DNA from: Toxotes chatareus
Taxonomy: Eukaryota; Chordata; Actinopteri; Toxotidae
Assembly (NCBI GenBank): GCA_016801885.1
Contig: CM028889.1
Coordinates: 6,239,501 to 6,303,500, forward strand
Direction: 5' to 3'
DNA length: 64,000 bases
In this document: in pieces, positions 46,516 through 61,500 of the stretch
Layout: every line of letters starts with the position of its first letter
How positions within the stretch are numbered: the stretch's first letter is position 1
Notes under the pieces: generated by a model
Told to the model about the DNA's origin: nothing
The model's input: only the letters and a program-made list of their open reading frames with translations
Databases searched by the model: none
Made by a program: the position numbers and the translations under genes

Positions 46516-49500
46516 ACACTCACACACAAATAGCCCATATGGAGCTGTGCGGTCTTCCCCTGTGATGTTTTCCTCTCTTTTTACAGGGATGAGAGCTGCT
46601 GTTGATCCAGGTGTCGGCTGAACCCCTGGAGTCCTCAGTATGCAGACGTCCATGTGTGTGTAACAGTTTAGGTGTGAGTGTGCATGTATGCAGTGCTGTT
46701 TTTGCGTGTTCAAACTATCCATTATGTTACTATGTTGTCTTCTGGCTAAAGGTTTTCAGGTTAAAATGTGGAAACCTTTGTGTGTGTCTCACCTCTGCTT
46801 ACTTCCTCATCAGTTCTGACGCTTCTCTGCAGGCTGAATGAGTTCCTGTTCCCCAAGGGGTCACTGAGACTCTGACCACACAAGCTTGCTTACTAAGTCC
46901 ACACACACACACACAGGAACACTGTAGTATAATTCCCAGTCTACAGAATACAAAAGACTGATTGTTGTTTGTAAAATTTCACCCATAAAATACCCAGATT
47001 TTCTAGATTTTGACTTGTATTTTATGTCCTCAAAGACCCAAAAGCTGATATGCCGTCTGCTGCAAAACACTGGTCACCATATTTTATAGCAAACAAAGTT
47101 CTTGAAAGGCACTGTCTGCTCAGAGGATGTGTCGGGTAACAGCAGTAAGGCTAAAAATGAGGATGGTTTAAAAAAAAATAAGCACTAGAATCCCTCAAAG
47201 AAAGTAAACAAGCAACAAGTAGGAAAAATACCAGAGTTTTTACAACTTGATTTTCAGCTGGGTTTTTGTATAATTTTACCAGGATTAACATATAATAAAT
47301 GATCTAAATAAAGTGATAAGTTCCTGTATTTCATAAAGGAGGAAAATAAAAATGCAACCAGCTATGATTAGCGTGCTAATTTACGTGTAATAATTAACAC
47401 GTTTCTACTGGAGTGGTACTGACCGATCACAACCGCATGTTTCCCAGTCAAGATGGAACACTACAATCCCTCCAATTTTTCACTGACAAACCTATTTTCC
47501 TATGAACAAAATTTCCTGCTAATTGTATTGACATTGGCAGAAGAAGCGTTGTTCAGGAAATAAGAGTACTGCAGTTTATAATTGGATCGGGCAGAGTCAG
47601 ATTGCAGCACCAAGGCACGATGAGTATGTTTGGACATACGGAAGCAACTTGCACTGCTACGCCTCCTCACAAGGAAACTCTGGTTTCAGGCTTTTGTTCC
47701 AACAAAGATGGATGGGTTTATTTCACATTTATGGCAATTTATAGGGTAATTAATGGAATCATAACTACACCAGAACGGCCTCTGGCCTCATATTCCTCAC
47801 TGGGAAACACAAGAGAGAGAAAATGACATCAGTTACTACAGACATGGCTGATCCATCAGAGAGGAATAATCCCTGCCATGTGTGATGCTGACAATAACAT
47901 AAAAGATGGCATATGAATGCACCGAGCTGGTACATATGACACGAAGAGGAAGAGGGGGTCGCTAGCAGAGGAGCTGGCTGTGAGGTACCAGTAAGGGGGA
48001 TCCTGGCTATACGAGGTGGGAGGGAAGGGGAGGAAGAGTGGGGCTGGGGGAACGTGGTGGTTGTGGTTTTATGATCGTGGCTGTTCAAGGGTGGAGGGAT
48101 GTTTCAGGAGGCACGGGTTTCGTACTTGGGCGAGAGGTGAGCAGTGAAGACTGTGATGGTAAATAGCTACCAGGTGTGTGTGAGGGGAAGAGGTGGAGTG
48201 TGACAGCGGAGGGGACAGGAGACAGCTGTCTGCAGCAAACAAAAAGAGCATAAATGGCAGAAAAACAGACGGACTGTGTGCACCTCTCTGTATGTGTGTA
48301 TGCTTTTGGCATCATGTATATGAAGACTGTCCTCAGCAGAAAGTTTTTGACAAGAAATTGTTCTGTTGTGATGGGTCCCCGTTTTGTGTGTATTGTGTGT
48401 TTGACCAGGCCCCAAGCCAAACCCCCAGGAACAATTAAATTCTGGGCTGTAAAGTCATTTTTGGTGTAGTGGACACCATTAGAATCGCAGGTAAGAGGAT
48501 GAGCACTGGCCTAAAAAGACTTTCCCACTCACAACTATGACAACAGAAACAGCTGATATAGGGTGAATGCATTTCTCTGAGCATCACAAAAACTCAAAGT
48601 GAAAAAAACAAAGTTGTGAAGAGCCATTTAAGTGAATTATTTATGTGCCATTTACGAGCACAAGGAGTCAGCAAGAGGTCAGACAGCCACTATATCCAGT
48701 GACCAACTTTCTTTGGAATGACAAGGTCGGGTTCCATCTTGGAATATGGCGTCTTAGTTCTTAATAAATCCACGACCCAAATGAGGACTCGTGTGAACGC
48801 ACACAAGCATTCAGGCGACACAATACACATTCCTGCTAATGGTTTTCGTTATTCCACTGATCGGCAGAAACTAGCAGTGTGCAGGCTACAGGCAATGAAG
48901 GAAAGGCCTGCTTGCACGGATGTCAGCAATGCAGGTTTGAAAGTATTTCAATCCGCATTAAACAGGCTGCTTATGATACACGAGATCTGACAAGACACGG
49001 TGAATGTAAACAGTTTACAGAGTTTATTTATGAGAAAACTCCACGGGGCACCTTTAAATAACCTTCATTTATACTTCCTTACAAAAGACCTCATGTGGTT
49101 GTGAGAATAATTACTGTCCTCTCTTAATGGCAGAGGTGGAGGTAACGAGATATTATTCACACCACCACACAAAAGTCTAAGCAAACCTGTTAGGGTGAAT
49201 TTGCAAATTGATAGTGAGACTTCAGCTCATGTCCTGTCTGCAAGTTAAGTTTGGTTTCCTTTTCAATTTGAAGGTGATCTTTCTCTAACTTTAACCAAGT
49301 CCTTTTAGCTACCTAAACTTAACCAGATCTCAACTATAGTGGTGATAGGTCAGGAAACGCTCATTAGTCTTGACTGTAACACTTATGTGGGTAAATCTTA
49401 AATACACTGACAAATGTATTTGTTGTTTTTTTTATATTTGAAGCTTTGTTGTGCTCAGTAAATGTGCATTTCTGCAAACCAGCAATTTTCAGAATAGCTG

Positions 49501-52500
49501 GGCTGCATATGATTTGCATGCGATTTCACATTCACTCCCTGCCACATGTTGCTCTGCTGAGGAATGCATGTGTGGACTGAAAAGGGGCCATCCCTGACAT
49601 GATAATCAAGCTGATATTTAACTGTGGAGAGGCAGGGAGCAAACCAACCCCCATATCCATCAAGCCTGAGCCCCGGAAACCACTGTTACCCTTAGCATTA
49701 GACATGTTTATGTTCCAGCTGCACTATGTGAAGCAGCCGCCCACTCACAATGTATTTGTGTGGGTGAGTTTGAGTGAGTATGGGTGTAGGAGTGCGTATG
49801 TGTGTGTGTATATATGTGTCTAAGCGTGGTTAGCGGATCGCTGTTCTTCCTGAGCGGACGGTTTCACATCCACATTTTTCTGCTGGCTGATTTAACAGAG
49901 GAACAGCTTAATTGGGGTTAATTGTTCCAATCCATCTGTGAAGCTGTGTGTGTGTTTGTGTGTGCAGTAACATGTCAAGCCCTGAAACCCAAATCCAAAG
50001 CCAGCGCTCCCTCACTTTCATCTTATTCATATATTCAAGAAAAAATAAACATGCGGGCCTCGAGCAGAGCAGGCAGGGGAGGGTGGTGACGGAGGGAGGA
50101 ACGCAGGCAGAGAGCTGGTATGACTGAGAGGCAGCTGGCTCTCTCTTTCCTCAGCGACCTTCAGACTCACATGACATCCCCCAGCCCCCTCATTGGAAAT
50201 GCTAAATAGGGGCTTTTTACTACACGTGTAAAGCGAGCCAGCTAAGACATGTGTGTGCTTGTGTGTCAGTCACCTCTCTGGCCACTGATGAACTCATCTC
50301 TGCAGTTTTGCATCAGCTGCAGGATCCACTTGTGCTGAGCGTAGATGCATTGCCACGCTGGGTCACCCGGAGCATGCAGGTCCGACAGGTACCTACATGT
50401 GCACAAACACGCGGGTGTGAAAAATTTATATTCTCAGAAAAGCAAACTCCACATCTATTGCTGTGAATACTGGAATCACAGGATGGAGGAGCTACACACT
50501 CCTCTTTCTACATCTTTCCATTAAGTTAAAAGAGACAAATCTAACTGGAATACAGATAAATTACACAATATTATCATTTAGCATTTCACATGACCTCTTA
50601 TTGAGCAACGTCTACTTATAAATACCCTTCATTTAAAATGTGTCTAATTTCAAAATGTCCAAATTTGGCACCCTCCAGTGGAAGCAGCATAAAACACAGT
50701 GTATCAATGGCAGAGATCAATGTCTGCTGCTACTTCTTCAACAGCTACACTTGAGAAATGCTTATAAAACATTTCATATGTCTTATAAGCTTTTATAAAA
50801 TGTTTAATTATGGTTTAGGTTTAAAAACAAATATTATCAATATCTGATGTCTTTAACTGACATACTGACATTGGATTTAAAAATACAGTGTTGACTGATT
50901 TTAATCAGAATAAAGACGTTCTAATCACTTAAACAAATTTGCAGTGTCTTTAAGTAAATGCGTAAATATAAAAGCTTAACATACGCAAAACAGAGCAAAA
51001 AAGAACAAAGTTTAAGTCAAGAAACTGATGAAATCATCATCTTTGAAAATGATATATATATGATATATATGTGAAATTTTTAGGCAAAGTAGCAAAAAGA
51101 CAAAACTGAGAGAACATATATGTTGTCAAAAACAGAAATAAGAAATAGAAGAAATTAAAGTAAGAATTAGAGAAATTTCCGATGCCCTTGAACACCACAA
51201 ACTCTTATCCGCCCCACCCCTCGTCATAATCCTTCTCGCAGGAGTTTGTGTCCTGGACATCACTCGGTGACCTGTGGGATCTCAGATGAGTCATTCTGGG
51301 CTGTGCCCTGGCTCCATACCCTGTCATCCTATCAACCAGCCACTCGTTTGTTTCTCATTAGGTGGCATCTTTCAAAAGTCTGAGCCGGGCTCATGCACAA
51401 AAAACGTACACACACACTCACACACGGCTCCCACCATCCATGGCAAGAGTAAACAGGAGCTGAGTGGGCGTTCAGAGCCGTGCCTAATGCAGCAGGATGA
51501 AAGATGTTGCCGTGTGGTTGAGAACTGGTCTCTGTGATCCTGACAGGTTGGTCTTAACAATAATAAATTGGGAGAGACCACAAGTATGAATGGGCAGATG
51601 GTTGAAGGGGAAAAAAAAAAGGGAAATACAGGCAAGGGAGAGAGAAAAATAGAAACAGAAACGAGAGTAGGGCATCAGAAAGCTGAGAGGGTTAGTGATC
51701 ATTCGGAGAAAAGTGAGAGGCAGACAGAAGAAAGTAGAAGGAGGATGAAGTTCTTGTAAACGATGACAAAGACAGACATCAAAGAAACCAAACGGAGTGT
51801 AATGATGGAGAATAAGAAATATGTCATGACTTTATATTTGATCTTTACAGATTGTAGACAACACGCAGACATGTATGGCGTGTAAAGACGAAGATGACGA
51901 AAAAAACTACGCACAAATGCGTAGATAATTAACTTTTTACAACATGTAAAAACAAATCGAAGTGTGTGAGATGTATTAAGACCACAGCACCATGACTGGG
52001 TGGAATACAGACAGATGGTTCGAAATAGATGAAGCAGGATTATAAATATGTAAAGAGACCTGATGTATCGCTTCTGGTCATGCAGCGTTGATGGCGTCTG
52101 CAGCAGTTTCTCCAATAAGAGGCTCCTCAGAGCTCCAATCCTCGTCTCGACCTCAGCATATACTACACGGAGTAGAGGAACAAAAAAAAATAATGGTATT
52201 CACAATTACGATAATCTGTTTTCACAAGGCTGGAAGCTAATTTCATTTAATTGTTGAAGGGAAAAAATCTGTTTACCTTTCTTAAAAACAGGGACCTCAG
52301 TATTGCCAAAAAGGGATTTGGCTTTCTCATAGTCATTGATCACCACATCGTAATCTCCCTGAAAGACAAGTCAGAGCAGTTGGCAAACTTTTTTTTTTTT
52401 TTTTTTTTAAGCTTATCAATCATGGCAGAGACTGAGACTCTGGACCACAGTCATCCTTAGAACAAATATATTGTAAAGATAGAGAAATAGGAATGAAAAA

Positions 52501-55500
52501 GCCCTTCATCTATGAAGTAACAATCAATGATTACAAAGCCTTGTACTCTACGGCATTCACCTTGTAAGGCCTGCAGGAGTTCTGAAAGCAGCTTCAGACA
52601 ACTAAATGCTCCAATAAAAATGAAAAACACAATCTGCATTTATTAAACGTTTTAAGCACTGGTTTGAAAATCAAGACAATAACTGTCAACACACAAAAAC
52701 TGGTCAGTAAATACTTTGCAGCTGAAGTTTACTTTCAAGGGCAAATATGAACATGATGCAAATCTACAGCCTCAACGGTTACCACAGGCTTTGATCAACA
52801 CCTCCGTTTTACCATTAACATCTGTACATCAAGAAGCGCCTTTTGAAGCCTGTGTAACAAGCATCAAGCAGTATTATGTTACCCCATGTTAAGCAGTGGT
52901 AGCTATGCCACTGGTTCATTTGTTTTTGATGGTTTCTGTAGTTTTGGCTTATGTGTACATGTATATATCTATGTATTTCTTCACCGTATGTCTTCTGTTG
53001 TATTTTTAGTAGTTGCTGTGAAGAAAGTTTACCACAAAACGCCAATAAAATCAAGCAAAGCGAAGTGAGGTTACACACAGTGGTGGACTTGTAATGGCAC
53101 GAGAAGCTTCTCGTGGGAGCCGTTAGGTTTCATGGTTGCTTATTTTTATAATAGCCAAGGATATTAAGCCACAGGACTTGGTTCATCGTACAGTGAAAGC
53201 ATTTCTCTCTGCTGCCATATTTTTTAGACAACAATGTCCTGTTATGACAGCTAAATGGACTCAAGATTAGTTTCATTAACACCAGGATGAAAACAATGGT
53301 CTCACAAATAACCAGATCTAAACACTGCATTATCAAGGAAGTCCCGTGAGTGCAGACTGCAGAATAGATTTTTACAACCTCCATCACTCAGAGCAATGAA
53401 AGCTTTCCTCTCCTGATGAACGATCTAATATCTCATTACACACAGCTCAGGGCTCATATGACAGCACTACGGGTAGGACTGAGGCTGCTCTGAATGAAAA
53501 GGGTAGTTTAATTCATTTTATATTACACAGGTAGCTGACAGTTACATTATTTTTTGAACTGGCGTTTCTGTTGTTATTTTTTACTCCACGTGTGTAGACT
53601 TGTGTGTGAATTATACCTTTTGGATATTGCGTTCAATGTTGAGTGGCAGGTTGAAGAGAAACTTGAAACGCTGCAGCACATTGAGTGCGTTGCGTGTGGA
53701 GTCAGCTTTGTCTTTCCGGCCCAAGACCTCCTGGAAAAGAGTATCTGCGGTATCGCTCGCTCCTACGAGAAGAGACGAAGAGAGTTCAGAGTGAGTGAGA
53801 GTGAAAGAGCCAGGAGAAAATGAGAAACTGGGATACTATAAAAATAAATGCTGATCCCACATTTCCCTCTTATTGTCGATCTCTGGTTTTCTTCCCGCTC
53901 TGTATGTTATCTGACAGCGAGAGAAGCAGGAGTAGAGACTGAAAGGCTAAGGAGAAAGTGACAGCTATCTGTTAATCAAACAGCTTGGTGGAACCTTTGC
54001 ACAACCAACTGGCTTCGTGGGTGGCCTCGCAAGTGGCGTCACATAGAAAAAAAAAAAAACAAGTTCTTCTAATCAAAACAAAACCCCACCAGCAAAACAA
54101 AATGCCTAAAGGACAAACAGCATAGGACCCAACAGAGGATTGCTTTTTTTACCCACCATGAAGATTGGTGAATTGGTAAATTCCTGTTTTGTTATTTGGT
54201 GATTGGTGCTGTGAGTTTTTTCGACACATTGAGTTTTGGGGGTGAACAGTGGCCCGGCCCCCCTGGGCTGTGGGACCTCAACTCTGAGGGGGGATGAAAG
54301 CTACGTCCGGCTGGGACGCTTATTTACTCTAGACTCCAGGAAAAGGACCTGCTTATTGACCCTCCATTAGAGCAGTCACATTATCAAGTATGAGATGAGA
54401 GGGTGGGAATGCAGGATCTGCTGAGGGATCTCCTCGCTAAAGAGAGGAAGACCTACAAAGGTTACTGAACATACACAGTGTACACGTGTTTGGTCTGTGC
54501 GGACAGTGTATCAGTGTGTGATACTGAAGCTGGGCTACACAGAATCAGAGTGCCCCCTCCCATCATTACTTTGCTCTTTGAGCTCTTTTATCTAAACCTG
54601 GCTAAAATCAAACAAAGGATATACAAATAGCAGTGCACAGGAATGTACAGGGAGTGAAAAAGCCCAGAAAGGGCAGATTCCTTACACCTACCTAAACAAT
54701 ACAAAACAATACCCACAGAGTGTGTGTGTGTGTGTGTGTGTCTATTATTTGAGGTAGAAATGCATTAAAAATTAAAACAAGGTTAAGGAGAAATATCTTA
54801 TGGAAAAATAAGATATGTCGGAAAATAAAAAGGAAATGACCAGTTTAGTGTTTGAATTAATGACTTGAAAGATTCCCCTTTCAGAACTGTACCTTATGTA
54901 TAAGGGTACATGTTTGGAAAATGATGAATGTAAACTGTAAGAGGATGATGTTTCTGAAGTAAAGGAGTCAAAATGGAGCAAGGATTTGGAGGAGTTGGTT
55001 TCCTGTGCCTCCCCATTCTATGTTGCAGTATGAAAAATAAAGATAAATCTGAATGAATAATGAAGGGTATAAAAAAGATGACAAAATAACTTTAATGACT
55101 GTTAATTATATCATTAGATTTAATTACGTCTACTGGCATAATAAATGTGGTATTTTCTGTATTGTATGCCTTTGCTTGTTGATGCATTTTAAGTTGACTA
55201 GACAGCCAAGTCAAATGCACCCGAGACTGCGGAATATAGAAATGCATCTAGATTTAAACTGATTTTTCAAACCAGCTTGGGATACAATACACACATTATT
55301 GTCATTGGCTACCAGTGTGTGACACATCAAATGGGGCCTTTATGTGCTAAAGGGATATGTTTTGGGGGGAAATGTCCCAAAAGCTGAATCTGTCCACTAT
55401 CATGGCGAGTGCAATAAATAAAGAAACAACATTTGCAATTTCTCTTGAGGTTGGACTCTAAATGAAAAGATGCTTACTGTTGAGGATGTTTTCTAGTCGC

Positions 55501-58500
55501 TGGGTCATTGATCCCTCCACCTTCTCTGTGCCATCTGACTCCAGCCTCTGGTGGATCGCTGCAAAATAAGTCAGTTTTATTGCAAAGGATTGTGATGAAC
55601 AGAGTACAATTAAATAAAATCAGAGAAACAATAAATGTTAGCATGAATGTGGACCTGGTAAGAAACAAGTAGGGGGGGCAGAAAATAAATTTAGGTTCTC
55701 TGCACTGTAGAGTAACCACCGTGCAGTCCCCGGAGACAGGAACATTTTCAATTTCAGGAACCGAAGGTAAAACAATAAACAGGCCCTAACCCAGTGGTAG
55801 ATGAGAGATAACCTCGCCGGTTCTCCACCCACAGATGCAGCTACAGAACCCGCCTCTCCCACCCCCTCCTCCCTTGCGCCTGTTCCCACGCAACAGAGGA
55901 CCTGTCCTTGTCCCAGTGGTGACTGTACCAGATCAATTCACCTAACCAAAGCAATTAATAGTACAGTTTTGTGGTCTTGGGACATTTGCAACCCTTTGAC
56001 CTGGAGGTAATGTGAATCTAAAATGTTTCAACTGTCTGAAAAATAACATTTGGGGAGGCAGAGCTAGAGGTCTGGATGCCAAAAATGACTGCTGAGGGGA
56101 GGGAAGGGGGGGTTGGGTGGACTCTCTGATGGCTTGTATCCATCACTTAGCATTAAGAGCTTTACGCGGGAGAGGGGATTTGAAAAGAGGGAACGAGGGG
56201 AGAAAACAGAGAGAGAGAAAAAGACGGAGAGTGAGTGGTGTGGCTACCCTAGTGAATAAATAAATGGTGTGCAGCAGTGGGCAGCTGGGCGCTGAGAGCT
56301 GCAGTGTGGGTTTATTGACAAAGTGGAAGAGAGGTGAAGAAGGTTTGGGAGACCTTCTCATACATACTTGTGGAGCGATTCAAATATGCAACAGGCAGAC
56401 ATCTCAAGAATGAAGTTAAGAGACAGAAAAAAGAAAAAGGATAATGATTCTCTCGCTTCTCCCCTCTCCGCTTCCATGCCTTCTTCTCTCACAGTTGTTC
56501 CACTACAAACACTGGCTGTTAGCAGAACTTGGAGACAGCAGAGGGAGCGGGAGGCAAAGTGAAGGGGGGAGAATTCTGTAAATAAATATGTGGGTCCATT
56601 CTGACAGACAGAAGCCTCAAGGCAGAGGCCGAGGTATTCCTAAAACACGCTGTTCAAACATGCCATTGCCTAATCACTACAGACGTCGCTGGCCCTTTAG
56701 TGGACCTCTGGAACAGCAGAAAATGTGGCCAGATGCAGGTTAGGACAAAAACACGTAGACATGGGAGTGTACAGGGGAGAGCACACACACGCACACACAC
56801 AGGAGGTCTGCTTCGTATCTCCACACTCCCCCCTGCCCTGTTGCCAGCTGTGTGTCCTCTGCGTCTGTCACATATTGAAGGGCTGATGACGTCACAGCTA
56901 AGCTAAACATCAGGTCAGGGTCCGGATAACACACACAGCCAGGACCTGAGGAAGAGCCGCAGCACCCGCTTCACTTCCTGGAACCATTGAGGAAAAAAAA
57001 AAATGAATAAGAATAAAAATACAGCGTCCCTGGATTCTAAAGCTGGAGATGTTTTGACTCCTGCTGGGGCTGGGGGCTCAGGGAATAGGCCCTGGGAATC
57101 TGGCATTTTTGGAACACGGTAGCCGTTCCGCTTCCTGCATCACTGGGAGACTTCCTTTTCACACAACAATGAAAAACCTCAAATTTCAACATTTTAGTAG
57201 CAACAACCCTGGACTCCCTGACAGACAGTCAGTCAGTCAGCTGGAGTGTCCCTGTCTCAGAAGCAGGGCTCAATTTGTCACAGAGGCTCCACAACCAAAC
57301 AGTTACTATGGTCAAAACCTTCCATTTCTTTCACCAGTCTGTGCTGGTTCACATGAGAGTGTTTACATTGTGTCAAACAAAAAAATCTGCCAATGGAGTG
57401 AGCAAAAACAATGATGAAATTTCTTGAAACCATATATAGAAAAATCAAAAGACTAATAAAAAGACGCGATAAAAGTCATAAAATGTCAGAAATTCAACAT
57501 ATAGGGACTTGAAACTATATTATTTGATGTTCATTTAGCCCACAACATACCTCAAATTTTATACATTAGTAACTAGGCCACCTGACAAAGGTGAAAAATG
57601 GCTTACATCTAGAGGATCTAACCTGTGACCTGGTCTGACTCTGGGATCCTGTGTGAGTGATGCTGCATTACTTCTCTGGGTCAAAGTCGTTATCTATATG
57701 TCAGGTTGTCCACCGACCTTCATACATACATCTTTCAATGACATCTTGTTTTACGGTTTTCTCTTTACTCTTAAATGTATGTTAATATTGTATTTTTTAA
57801 AGCAAGTTTAAAACATGTTCTTGATTATTGTAAAGCTAAAACGGCAGTTCATCAAGCCTTGAAATGTAAATGTATCAGAAACACTGGATTTTATAATGGC
57901 ATTGACAAAACATTTTTATTTATGATTTATGTGGATTGGAGAACTTGGTCAATAACAGATCTGCTTAATAAGGTCTGTATCAACCCCCATACTGATCCTG
58001 TGTTTAGGATGAATCCTTCTTCCCAATTTCAAAAACACATCTTTGAGGCCCTGCAACTTGGTCATGCACTTCTGATCTACAGGAAGATCTGAGAATATCA
58101 CCCGCTAAAAAGCTGGCTGGAGCTCCCAGACTTCTTTCTCCATTTGCCAAAAGCCAACATTAGCTATCTAACCCAAACAGCACTGGAATTAACAAGATTT
58201 GTGATTTGCAGATGCAAAAGTCTAAAGTGTGTGCTTAAGCACAGAGTTCATAGTTCATGAAAAAGAGACATGGGATTTTGTTTTGCTATTTCTTTTGGAG
58301 ATGGTTAGCTATACTGGAGAGCAATTAAGAGGCAATTAGTGGGGACAAGAAAAAGAGAAGGAGGGAGAGAAACCCCACGGATATTAAAGTCCTGCTCTTT
58401 GCACTAAATATTTTCTATCCGCCTCATTTCTCTTTCCAAATTTGGCTTCACTTCCTCGTTTCCACCTTGCCAGCAGCACTACACTTTGGATTAAAAAATA

Positions 58501-61500
58501 ACTCCAGACTTCTATTAAAGTCATCAATAAAAATCTCACATGCAAGCAGAAATGAAAATAAACAGGAGAGACAAAAATGTTGTGATGGTGACTGAGAGGG
58601 CTGTGAGCACTGCAGCCTCCGACACAGCACATTATGAACAAGGAAAACACACAAGCGCCCTGTTAATTTCTTTTGAGTTTTCACTGCTCCATCTCAGGTG
58701 AGGTTCATTTGGACCGACGCAGAACATCAGAGACCTGCCAAACGCTGCTGAGAGACAAAGAAAGGCTTCACAGTTGCTCAAACAGCTGTGCTAACTAGGC
58801 CTGGCATTGAGCTACTGCAGAGCTGTCTCAAGCTGGTTGGCTGCTATTAGCGTGCCGGCTGGTATGTCGGTTTGGCCGACCATACCTAGTATACAGAATA
58901 TCTCCACTTGAGCTATCCATTCTGAGCCACCACTTCGTTTTTTATGACCGAGAGCCAAAACGTGGCCAAGAAAGGATGTTGCAGAGCTGTAATGAGTCAT
59001 GGTGAGAGGACAGGACTCAGAAACTGGTCCAATTATGAGACAATGTTTTCTGTGGAAATGATATTTGATGACTGGGAGATGTACGATATTCAAGGAGTAG
59101 ACATATATGGATTCACAACTCTGGATAAAGTGTTTACCTGCTCTAATGTTACACAGTGAACCTGCTCCTTTAACATACAGTTGTGTTGCACTTTGGGATG
59201 TTTGTAGCTGTATTGTTAATAAGCTAGCAAGTTTGTTGATGTTTGTTTATAAGTAGAATAAGTCAAAAGTGTTTAGTTTAACCCACAGAGCTTTCTAATC
59301 ACTCCTACACATTATTTCTTCTTGCCATGAAGGGAGTAAATTTATGACGAGTGAAAACAAGTAGAAAGTGTAGAAAATGTCATGCCCAGACTGGACAGCT
59401 TGGAAAATACTAACAGTCATTACAACCTCTACCAAAAAGGCTGACCGTGAAGGAACGTCCACCGGCCTCACTTAAAAACACACTTAGACAAAATTATGTT
59501 TTAAAGTGGCATTAATTGATTTTTTTTTGGTCACTTGGGTGAGGCCGCACAAGCTGTAAAGGTCAACATGTCATAACATGGAAAACATGTTAGCAAACAT
59601 TTGCCTGTTTACACATCAAGCAGACACTGAGCAACATTAGCATTAATTTGGAGTAATGAATCAAGCCACCTTACCAAGCACTGCTGATTATCAGAACTAT
59701 TGTTAAGCTCGTAAAACCTTTCAAAATCACTACAAACTAGTTTCAATTGGTTAATGCTGATTCTCTTTGAAATCATACAACAGAATTAAAAAGACCCCTC
59801 AACAATAATTTATCTTGTTTGTTGGTTATTTGATTTAAAATGATTTACTGCTATATCTGCCTACCTTGTTTAATTCAAAGGGTTTCTTATCTTCAAAGAG
59901 TTTAAAACAGGTGTTGTAAAGCAAACTGGGTGTCTAATAATCAGGGTTGTCTAATACTCAGGCCAATACAGTAAATCCCATCCTGTCACTCAGGTCATAA
60001 AGTATCACTATAACCTCTTGGTCCAGAGGTCACTTGAGTCCATCTATGGCGTAGTGCTTCCTCTATCTGTGGAGACTGTACATTTCCCATTGGGGCAGTG
60101 GGCACACAGTAGGCACGCTCAGTCTGAACGTGAGAATGACTGTGCATTGTTCCCATTGGTCATATTGGGTCTGTTATCAGCACTATCAGTCCTAATACTC
60201 TGGCTTGTATTGTGCTGGGCTGCTCCGTTTATTTAGATTCAGCCACTAACAATGAAAACATTGCCTCTGTCCCAACCAGGGCACAAACATACGGAAAGCA
60301 ATAATAATAATGATGGAGGCAGAAAAGTGTACATATAAATAGTAAGCGGAAGTAACTGAGCGGCTTTGGCGGGGGCAGGGAGTAAACAGACAAAAGTATG
60401 AATGATGAAGCGAACAATTGATTTGAGGTACCTGGCAGAGCGACAGCAGTCAGTCTCTGCTACCTTGAAATCTTTTTTGGTTGGACACACACACACATGC
60501 ACTGTGTGCATGTGTGTGTGTGTGTGTGTCTGCTTGCAGGCTCCAGAGAGGCTCCAGAGAGACTCAAGCGAGACCGTGTGTAACAGGTGAGAGCTGATCT
60601 CATTTTGATGAAGGTGAATTAGCCGTGTTGTGGTTGGCTGGTGTAAAAGTGGTACAAAGTGGAGGGTTTTCACACAGCGTTCCAGCTGAACCTCTTTAAT
60701 CAATCACTGCTAAACCGCATGTGGGGAGAAAAAAACCCCAGAGAGACACACTTACACACTCTCCAAACATCAAGAGCTCTTTTCTGAGCAGAGATGAAGA
60801 GTGAGGATTTGGAAGTTTGTGCATTAATTGTAGACCATTTGGTGCGATTCCACGGCAAACAAGAATGTGTTAATCCCCCTCACCTGCCAGAGCATCCTGA
60901 GCCTCAAAGAACGTACTGAGACCTCCTTTCACGTAGGCCAGACTCCCCTCATTCTTCTTAGTAGCCTGCTTCTTCAGGTTACTGGCTGCAACCTTCAACT
61001 GCTCAAAACTGAAGAAACAACAAAAACAATATTTCCAAGACATTAATGCTTCTCAGGAAAATGATAAATCATTGAGTCTGTAAAATGTGAGAAAAATGCA
61101 CACTCTTCGGAGAGCTCATTTCCAACAGTCCCAAACCCAAATACATAGAGAAGTGCAAATTTCAGTACCATAACACTTTAGCTTAATATAACTTTTCAGT
61201 TTTGTTGTGCAAGTATATTTAACTACACAGCTCACATAAGCATGTATGCCTGTGCAGAGAGACATTTTTTCTGAACACACACATCTGTTATCCAGTGTGA
61301 GTGCGTGTGTCTGTGTGTCTTGAGTGAGGTTTCCTCCGCAGGAAGAAACAGTCACCCAGCGAGGTCCAAACAGAGGCCCCTGGTCATGCTGGATCCTGGG
61401 GTCTGGGTTACTGGAAGGCTAAGCAGGGGGGAGAGGAAGCCAGGAGAGTCCAAAATAACTCTACTCTGCCCTGACATGACAGTCAACTGGACTCTGAGGT

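Larger units (their letters stand above)
55559..60883. other. Largest exoc2 intron in the window (5.3 kb)
   Basis: Contains a perfect CRE at 56887-56894, a self-complementary CA/TG tract at 60485-60523 and short poly-A runs. The 105-codon open frame at 57775-58092 is A/T-rich and matches nothing I know. No conserved exon was seen. Confidence 0.6.

Noticed and set aside
57775..58092. 105-codon open frame in the largest exoc2 intron
   Set aside because: A/T-rich intronic sequence with no recognisable domain or repeat-protein signature; length is compatible with chance.
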